Assembly (NCBI RefSeq): GCF_013410065.1
Contig: NZ_JACCCW010000002.1
Location: forward strand, 682,001-746,000
Source: Granulicella arctica
GTDB taxonomy: Bacteria; Acidobacteriota; Terriglobia; Terriglobales; Acidobacteriaceae
Reading direction: 5' to 3'
DNA: 64,000 bases
Part shown: one piece after another, positions 59,320 to 64,000 of the stretch
Position numbering within the stretch: the first letter of the stretch is position 1
Layout: the number at the start of each line of letters is the position of its first letter
Made by a program: the position numbers and the translations under genes
Notes under the pieces: generated by a model
Databases searched by the model: none
Told to the model about the DNA's origin: nothing
The model's input: the letters and a program-made list of their open reading frames with translations, nothing else

Positions 59320-59765
59320 TGTCGGACTTTCGGTTCCAGGCGCTTCTTAAAATCAGCGATACATGCCTGGGTACGAAGTCGCGGGGCGGTAATTAATTTT
59401 ACGGCGTTCTTTGTTTCTAATACGTCCTCGCTGTGACCTTTAATAAAAACGTCCATCACAATGAAAGACGCATTTCCCCATTTGTCGATGCCAAGCTTAT
59501 GGGTAAAGACAGCAACAAGATCCGCATCATCCTTTGAGTTAGTGATTGTGAAGCGGCCCCACTTCGTAAACTCTTCAGTTGCTGTGTCAAGAACCGCTGA
59601 ATCTCCCGACTGATTGTCCAAGTAGATCGATTTGGCAGAGATAACCTGATCGGGAAGGGGAGCCCTCTTCGAATAGGCCAAAGCTGGGATACACAGCATG
59701 ACTACGAGTACAAGGATCTCGCATAAGGTGCCGCGCAAATTTACCTTTTGCGAAAAAGACTTCAT
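59316..59765 (-). CDS. secreted protein gene between nuoD and nuoE
   Basis: A 149-residue protein with a signal peptide (NLRGTLCEILVLVVMLCIPALAY). The mature part has QVISAKSIYLDNQSGDSAVL, DTATEEFTKWGRFTITNSKD and DADLVAVFTHKLG, a pattern I associate with small acidobacterial exported proteins of unknown function. Its ATG overlaps the nuoD stop (ATGA), and its stop overlaps the TTG of the next gene. It is more AT-rich than nuoD. It is probably periplasmic, so a direct role inside complex I is uncertain. Confidence 0.72.
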   Translation of the reverse strand: MKSFSQKVNLRGTLCEILVLVVMLCIPALAYSKRAPLPDQVISAKSIYLDNQSGDSAVLDTATEEFTKWGRFTITNSKDDADLVAVFTHKLGIDKWGNASFIVMDVFIKGHSEDVLETKNAVKLITAPRLRTQACIADFKKRLEPKVRH

Positions 59766-61060
59766 CGATCAATCTCCCCAAGGACGATGTCGATGGAGCC
59801 GATAACTGCTACGATGTCGGCGAGCAGGCGGCCTTTGCACATGGTCTCGAGTGCTTGCAGCGTGGCGAATCCGGGGTTGCGCATGTGCACGCGGTAGGGC
59901 TTGGCGGTGCCGTCGGAGACAACGAAGTAGTTCATCATGCCGTGCGGTGCTTCGACCGAGCTGCACACCTGACCGGCCGGGACTGCAAAGCCTTCCGTGA
60001 CGATCTTGAAGTGATGGATGAGGGATTCCATCTGGGTCTTCATCTGTTCGCGGTTGGGCAGGATGATCTTTGGTGCGTCGGCGACGATGCGGCCTTCGGG
60101 AAGGCCATCGAGCGCCTGGTGGCAGATCTTGATCGACTCGCGGAGCTCCTGCATGCGGACGATGTAGCGTGCCCAGACGTCGCCCTCGTTCGAGACGGGG
60201 ACGCTGAACTGGAACTTCTCGTAGCTGGAGTAGGGCATGTCGCGGCGGACATCGAAGTCGACGCCGGAGGCACGCAGTGGAGGGCCGGTGACGCCGAGGG
60301 CGATTGCGTCCTCGGGCGAGAGGTAGCCTACGCCCTTGAGGCGCGACATCCAGATGGGGTTCGTCTGTAACAGGCCCTCGTACTGCTCGATCTTCGAGGG
60401 GAACTCCTTGAGGAAGGTGCGGATCGAGTCGTAGAGATCGAGTGGCGGCTCCAGGCTGAGGCCACCGATGCGGACGTAGCTGGTCATCATGCGCTGGCCG
60501 GAGACGGCCTCGAAGATGCGCAGCAGCTGCTCGCGCTCGCGGAAGCAGTAGAGGAAGACGGTGAGCGCGCCGATGTCCATGGCGTGGGTGCCGAGCCAGA
60601 CGAGGTGCGACTGGATGCGGGTGAGCTCGTTGAAGAGGACGCGGAGGTACTGGGCGCGTTCGGGGATCTCGAGGCCCAACAGCTTCTCCACTGCGAGGCA
60701 GTAGGCGAGGTTGTTGGTCATGGGGCAGAGATAGTCGATGCGGTCGGTGAGGGGAACGACCTGCTGGTAGAACTTCGCCTCGCAGGTTTTTTCGATGCCG
60801 GTGTGCAGATAGCCGATGTCCGGAGCGAGGCCGACCACGGTTTCGCCATCGATCTCGACCACCAGGCGCAGAACACCGTGCGTCGACGGGTGCTGCGGGC
60901 CCATGTTGATGACCATGGTCTTGTCGGCGGAGGCATCGGAGCTGGCATTGTGCCGGGCTGCGTCGGCGATGAGGTCTTTGACGCCGGGGTTGATGGCGTC
61001 GGCGAAGTCTTTCTCCGCCTTTTTGACGAAGGGCTTTTCGGGTGCGAGAGCGGGTGACAT
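59762..61060 (-). CDS. nuoD: NADH-quinone oxidoreductase subunit D
   Basis: The 49-kDa-type subunit, which with NuoB and NuoH lines the quinone cavity. The 432-residue protein has INMGPQHPSTHGVLRLVVEI (quinone-site His loop), LAPDIGYLHTGIEKTCE, the VPLTDRIDYLCPMTNN segment and the C-terminal GMMNYFVVSDGTAKPYRVHM and DIVAVIGSIDIVLGEIDR. About 40 extra residues precede the conserved start. It overlaps nuoC by one base. Confidence 0.97.
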   Translation of the reverse strand: MSPALAPEKPFVKKAEKDFADAINPGVKDLIADAARHNASSDASADKTMVINMGPQHPSTHGVLRLVVEIDGETVVGLAPDIGYLHTGIEKTCEAKFYQQVVPLTDRIDYLCPMTNNLAYCLAVEKLLGLEIPERAQYLRVLFNELTRIQSHLVWLGTHAMDIGALTVFLYCFREREQLLRIFEAVSGQRMMTSYVRIGGLSLEPPLDLYDSIRTFLKEFPSKIEQYEGLLQTNPIWMSRLKGVGYLSPEDAIALGVTGPPLRASGVDFDVRRDMPYSSYEKFQFSVPVSNEGDVWARYIVRMQELRESIKICHQALDGLPEGRIVADAPKIILPNREQMKTQMESLIHHFKIVTEGFAVPAGQVCSSVEAPHGMMNYFVVSDGTAKPYRVHMRNPGFATLQALETMCKGRLLADIVAVIGSIDIVLGEIDR

Positions 61061-61560
61061 TAGCGGTAGCCCTCCACGGGGTAGTCCTTGCGGAGCGGAT
61101 GGCCCTGCCAGTCTTCCGGCATCATGATGCGGACCATGTTGGGGTGGCCGCTGAAGCGGACGCCGAAGAGGTCGAAGATCTCGCGCTCGTAGAAGTTGGC
61201 CGCAGGCCAGACGGAGACGATGCTGTCGAGTACGGCGTCGGAGCCGTCGAGCTGGACGATCAGGCGAAGACGAGCCTTGAGGCTGAGTGAGAGAAGGTGA
61301 TAGGTGATCTGAAAGCGGGGCTCTGAGGGATACCAGTCGACGGCGGTCGCGTCTTCGAAGAAGTTGTAGACCGGCTTTACGGCTCGACAGGCGGCGAGGA
61401 TGTCTTCGCGGGCGACGGTGATGGTCAGCTCGGCGCGGTCGTACTTGGCGTCGGTGGCTATGTCGGCTAGAGCACTGATCGCAGCCTGGATGGCGGCGTT
61501 CTCGGGGTGGGCTTCGGAGATGGCCTGAAGGCCGGTGAGGGCGGAGGCGGGATCGTACAT
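61060..61560 (-). CDS. nuoC: NADH-quinone oxidoreductase subunit C
   Basis: The 30-kDa-type subunit of the peripheral arm. The 166-residue protein contains the signature NFYEREIFDLFGVRFSGHPN and the terminal EDWQGHPLRKDYPVEG. It is a separate gene rather than a nuoCD fusion. The start ATG at 61560 is one base from the nuoA stop, so nuoB, normally between the two, is absent here. Confidence 0.96.
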   Translation of the reverse strand: MYDPASALTGLQAISEAHPENAAIQAAISALADIATDAKYDRAELTITVAREDILAACRAVKPVYNFFEDATAVDWYPSEPRFQITYHLLSLSLKARLRLIVQLDGSDAVLDSIVSVWPAANFYEREIFDLFGVRFSGHPNMVRIMMPEDWQGHPLRKDYPVEGYR

Positions 61561-61561
61561 A

Positions 61562-61975
61562 TTAGAGGTCTCCCTTATCGTTTGCCCAGTCCAGAATGCC
61601 CTTCTTCCAGACGTAGAAGAGGCCGACGGCGACGAAGCCGAGGTAGACGAACATCTCCCAGAAGCCGAACATCTTCGATCCGGTGATGGCGGGAAGCTGC
61701 TTGAAGATGACTGCCCATGGAAGCATGAAGACGGCTTCTACGTCGAACAGAATGAACAACATGGCGACCATATAGAAGCGGACCGAGAAGCGGCCGCGGG
61801 CATCGCCGATGGGGTCCATGCCGCACTCGTAGGTGCCACCCTTGGTGCGGGAGTTTTTGTGCTTGCCGATGAAGAACGAGGCCCCCACCATGCCGCCAGC
61901 CAACCCAAGGGCGACCAAAATTTGCAGGACGAGAGGAAGATAATTCCAGATGTAGGGGTACGTTTGCATGGGCAT
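61562..61975 (-). CDS. nuoA: NADH-quinone oxidoreductase subunit A
   Basis: The first gene of the operon, encoding a three-helix membrane subunit at the quinone end. The product of 137 residues has WNYLPLVLQILVALGLAGGM, the conserved YECGMDPIGDARGRFSVRFY loop and AMLFILFDVEAVFMLPWAVI with its conserved acidic residues. The ATG at 61975 is preferred over an upstream TTG (62002). A second Met, two codons later, is also possible. The operon's promoter must lie in the about 55 bases before it or in the prepilin peptidase gene, which is co-oriented. Confidence 0.95.
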   Translation of the reverse strand: MPMQTYPYIWNYLPLVLQILVALGLAGGMVGASFFIGKHKNSRTKGGTYECGMDPIGDARGRFSVRFYMVAMLFILFDVEAVFMLPWAVIFKQLPAITGSKMFGFWEMFVYLGFVAVGLFYVWKKGILDWANDKGDL

Positions 61976-62032
61976 CTTCGACTCTAAGATTGTCTTTGGC
62001 AAGAGTCAAGCGAATGAGGGGTTGTTTGGCTG

Positions 62033-62965
62033 TTAGCGGAGAAATGCTTCGTAGGTTTCGAGGATGCGGTTTCCGACCAGTGCGGTTATCAGACCACCGA
62101 GACACAGAAAGCTGCCGAAGGCGAGGCGTGTGGTGGCTCCTGCCCGGCCTCGGATGAGCAGGATGACGGCATAGGAGCTGGCGAGAAGAACTCCAAGGAA
62201 GAGGGAAAGCACAGCAGGCCAGAACCCGAGGAAGGCGGCGATCAGGGCGAGGAGCTTGACATCGCCGAGGCCCATGCCCTCGCGGTGCCGGATCGCTTTG
62301 TAGAGCCAGCGGATGAGTAGAAGGATAGATGCCGCGCCGACGGTCGCGAACAGCCAGGAGTTGATCATGTTCTCCGGGCCGGTGAAGAAGACGTTGCCGT
62401 GGTCGATGACGTTGCCGGGGCTGGCGAGGCGGATGTGGTGCGCGCCGAGGATGACCCGGTCCTCGGTAGGCCCGAGGAAGAAGGCCTGAACGCAGGTGAG
62501 GAAGAAGCTGATGGCGATGCCGGTGAAGGTGAAGACGTCAGGGAGGAGCTGAGTCTGCCAGTCCATCACCATCAGGCCGATGAGGAGGAAGCCGAGGATG
62601 ATGAAGAGGATCTGCGCGACTGTGGCGCTGGCAAGCTGGTTGAAGGCCGCGTCGCCGGGAATTGCATAGAGCCGCGCGAGGTGTGCTCCGGCGATAGAGA
62701 ACCAGATGCCGGTGGCGAGCTCCACGAGTGGGTACTGCGAGGAGATTGCGGCTTTACACTCGCGGCATCGTCCACGCAGCAGCAGCCAGCTCAGGACGGG
62801 GATGTTGTCGTGCCAGCGGATGCTTTTGCCGCAGTGGGGGCAGCGGGAGCGCGGTTTGACGATGGATTCACTGTGTGGAATGCGTGCGATGCAGACGTTC
62901 AGAAAGCTGCCGAAGAGGAGTCCAAGGAGCAGGCCGATGATCTCGAAGAGCAGTTGCGTGGTCAC
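62033..62965 (-). CDS. prepilin leader peptidase/N-methyltransferase (A24 family)
   Basis: An inner-membrane aspartic protease that cleaves and N-methylates type IV prepilins and type II pseudopilins. The 310-residue protein has the N-terminal GLLFGSFLNVCIARIPHSES and the zinc ligands CPHCGKS and CRECKA of the methyltransferase half. The two catalytic aspartates lie in VMDWQTQLLPD and GMGLGDVKLLAL. About eight helices span the membrane. It is co-oriented with and 57 bases upstream of nuoA. No pilin gene is in the window. The symbol (pilD or gspO) cannot be chosen. Confidence 0.93.
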   Translation of the reverse strand: MTTQLLFEIIGLLLGLLFGSFLNVCIARIPHSESIVKPRSRCPHCGKSIRWHDNIPVLSWLLLRGRCRECKAAISSQYPLVELATGIWFSIAGAHLARLYAIPGDAAFNQLASATVAQILFIILGFLLIGLMVMDWQTQLLPDVFTFTGIAISFFLTCVQAFFLGPTEDRVILGAHHIRLASPGNVIDHGNVFFTGPENMINSWLFATVGAASILLLIRWLYKAIRHREGMGLGDVKLLALIAAFLGFWPAVLSLFLGVLLASSYAVILLIRGRAGATTRLAFGSFLCLGGLITALVGNRILETYEAFLR

Positions 62966-63094
62966 CTTTGCAGTATAGGTCTGCGATTACGCCCCGGATG
63001 ACAGTGTTTGGGGTGGTTTGGACGAACTGCAGATTTACGGAATGACAACAGAAAACGATGCAACAGAGTGGGCTGTACCTTTCCTGGCTTATGC

Positions 63095-63117
63095 CCGGCT
63101 TGGGGTAGCTAAGCCGG
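63095..63117. other. small hairpin in the gap before the last gene
   Basis: CCGGCTT (63095-63101) pairs with AAGCCGG (63111-63117) over a 9-base loop. No T-run follows. Function unclear. Confidence 0.4.
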
Positions 63118-63180
63118 CGCAGTCTAGAGGTAGTCCCAAAAAAATGCGTCCCGTGGAGCTCCTGTTGAGTCTTATTATAT

Positions 63181-63198
63181 ATACGTACCGGTACGTAT
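63181..63198. promoter_or_regulatory. perfect 18-bp palindrome before the last gene (TetR-type operator?)
   Basis: ATACGTACCGGTACGTAT is fully self-complementary and sits immediately before the AAGGAG ribosome site at 63200, probably overlapping the promoter. Long gapless palindromes of this kind are typical of TetR-family binding sites. The regulator gene is not in the window. Confidence 0.75.
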
Positions 63199-63209
63199 TA
63201 AGGAGTTTT

Positions 63210-64000
63210 ATGAGATTGTTATCTGGAACCTCGCTCTTTCTCGCCCTTCACGCCATTTTTCTTCTGCCACTCCCCTTGGTGGCTGCAAGCACGCAGTCGA
63301 ACGTCAACGATTCTTCTGCTCCTTCCATTCCCGCTGTCTGGCAGTCCACTAAAGCGGAGCATGTATATGGATTGCCCGACATTAAACACAACAAGAAGGG
63401 CACCCTTGTACTTAGTCCGGATTCACTGACATTCACAGGTAAATCGGGTAGCACCTCGATTCCTCGAACCTCGATCACGGCTGTAAGTGCGGGCAATCAG
63501 AGGGTCGAAATCGGTGGAGTCGGCCTTATGATCTTCCGCATGACGATTCCGGATGGCGGCGGTCTTGCGGCTGCTGCGGTATTGCATCACCGGCAGGATA
63601 TGCTGACCGTGGAGTTCAATGACAGCCGCGGTGGCAATCATGCCGCCGTCTTTTTTCTCCCAGCCACAGAAGCAGATCACGCTCTTCAAAGCTTTGCTCT
63701 GACCCCTCTGCCGCCACGGAAAGCTCAGGACACTTCTTGCCAGAGCGCCTTGATCGATCCGAAGAGTGTGCTTGTTGCCACTCCGAACTGGGATCAGGCG
63801 CAAGTGCCGGCTGCCTATCGAGCGCTCATATATGAACATCTGATCGATCGCCTTCGTAACACGAAAGAAGTTGCCCATGTATATCGTGTTGGCGAGGACA
63901 ACGGCGAAAAGGGATGCTCACAATACACCGTTCACATCGCGATCACAACCTTCAAGGAAGGTAGCTCCGTGAAGCGTGCGTTCCTTGGACCTGCTGGAAT
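63210..64000 (+). CDS. secreted protein of unknown function (partial, runs off the window)
   Basis: An ATG at 63210, five bases after AAGGAG, opens a frame that stays open to the window end (about 263 residues visible). It starts with a signal peptide (RLLSGTSLFLALHAIFLLPL, cleavage near Ala25-Ala26). A beta-rich region follows with GTLVLSPDSLTFTGKSGS and TSIPRTSITAVSAGNQRVEI, resembling a PH-like or DUF-type beta-barrel. A second part begins after a Pro-rich linker (QSALIDPKSVLVATPNWD, then IYEHLIDRLRNTKEVAHVYR). Expression is probably switched by the factor that binds the palindrome in front. Confidence 0.8.
   Translation, partial: MRLLSGTSLFLALHAIFLLPLPLVAASTQSNVNDSSAPSIPAVWQSTKAEHVYGLPDIKHNKKGTLVLSPDSLTFTGKSGSTSIPRTSITAVSAGNQRVEIGGVGLMIFRMTIPDGGGLAAAAVLHHRQDMLTVEFNDSRGGNHAAVFFLPATEADHALQSFALTPLPPRKAQDTSCQSALIDPKSVLVATPNWDQAQVPAAYRALIYEHLIDRLRNTKEVAHVYRVGEDNGEKGCSQYTVHIAITTFKEGSSVKRAFLGPAG

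Overview
The window reads as chromosomal DNA of a GC-rich, diderm, flagellated soil bacterium. The best guess is Acidobacteriota, class Terriglobia, family Acidobacteriaceae (Granulicella, Edaphobacter or Terriglobus type). This rests on the overall gene style, a TonB receptor with a carboxypeptidase-regulatory N-domain, several conserved proteins of unknown function and abundant short intergenic hairpin repeats. The assignment is inference, since no rRNA or tRNA gene was seen. I also saw no CRISPR array, prophage or plasmid backbone.

Layout. 1-2.5 kb: end of a flagellar cluster (FlgN-like tail, flgK, flgL). 2.5-11.7 kb: two dienelactone-hydrolase-like genes, rpsO-pnp and several conserved unknowns. 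11.9-19.8 kb: uvrB, a histidine phosphatase, a TonB-dependent receptor, a periplasmic RidA, gph, and a divergent amidohydrolase/marR pair with a clean operator. 20.5-23.4 kb: an AT-richer island with an IS1595-type transposase, several tiny ORFs and a DUF3224 pseudogene. 23.4-28 kb: DUF4386 membrane protein, a TGSG-repeat adhesin-like protein, an orphan efflux adaptor and a decayed flavin monooxygenase. 28-31.2 kb: lexA divergent from a three-gene signalling cassette: OmpR-type regulator, a free-standing histidine-kinase dimerisation domain, and a sigma-54 activator with no DNA-binding domain. 31.2-44 kb: glyoxalase-fold protein and regulator, smc, a His-rich mini-protein, a TPR-like secreted protein, ymdB, an Rrf2 regulator, an Fsr-type MFS pump and lysS. 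44.1-46 kb: the F0 part of ATP synthase (two atpI-type genes, atpB, atpE). 47-62 kb: a complex I operon on the minus strand, nuoA-C-D-x-x-E-F-x-G-H-J-x-K-L-M-N, where each x is an unrelated small gene. nuoB and nuoI are absent. 62-64 kb: prepilin peptidase, then a truncated secreted-protein gene behind a perfect 18-bp palindrome.

Themes. Respiration (complex I plus F0) dominates the last third, and several housekeeping loci (rpsO-pnp, uvrB, lexA, smc, lysS) are scattered between lineage-specific genes. A short hairpin repeat with the core GGTCCTTCG...CTCAGGATGACA occurs about 16 times between 11.8 and 47 kb, always in the same orientation. One copy lies inside lysS and is translated in frame. 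The most interesting candidates for undescribed biology are the DHp-only/HTH-less sigma-54 cassette, the extra genes woven by stop-start overlaps into the nuo operon, the polar repeat family with its lysS insertion, and the small-ORF island around the IS1595-type transposase.
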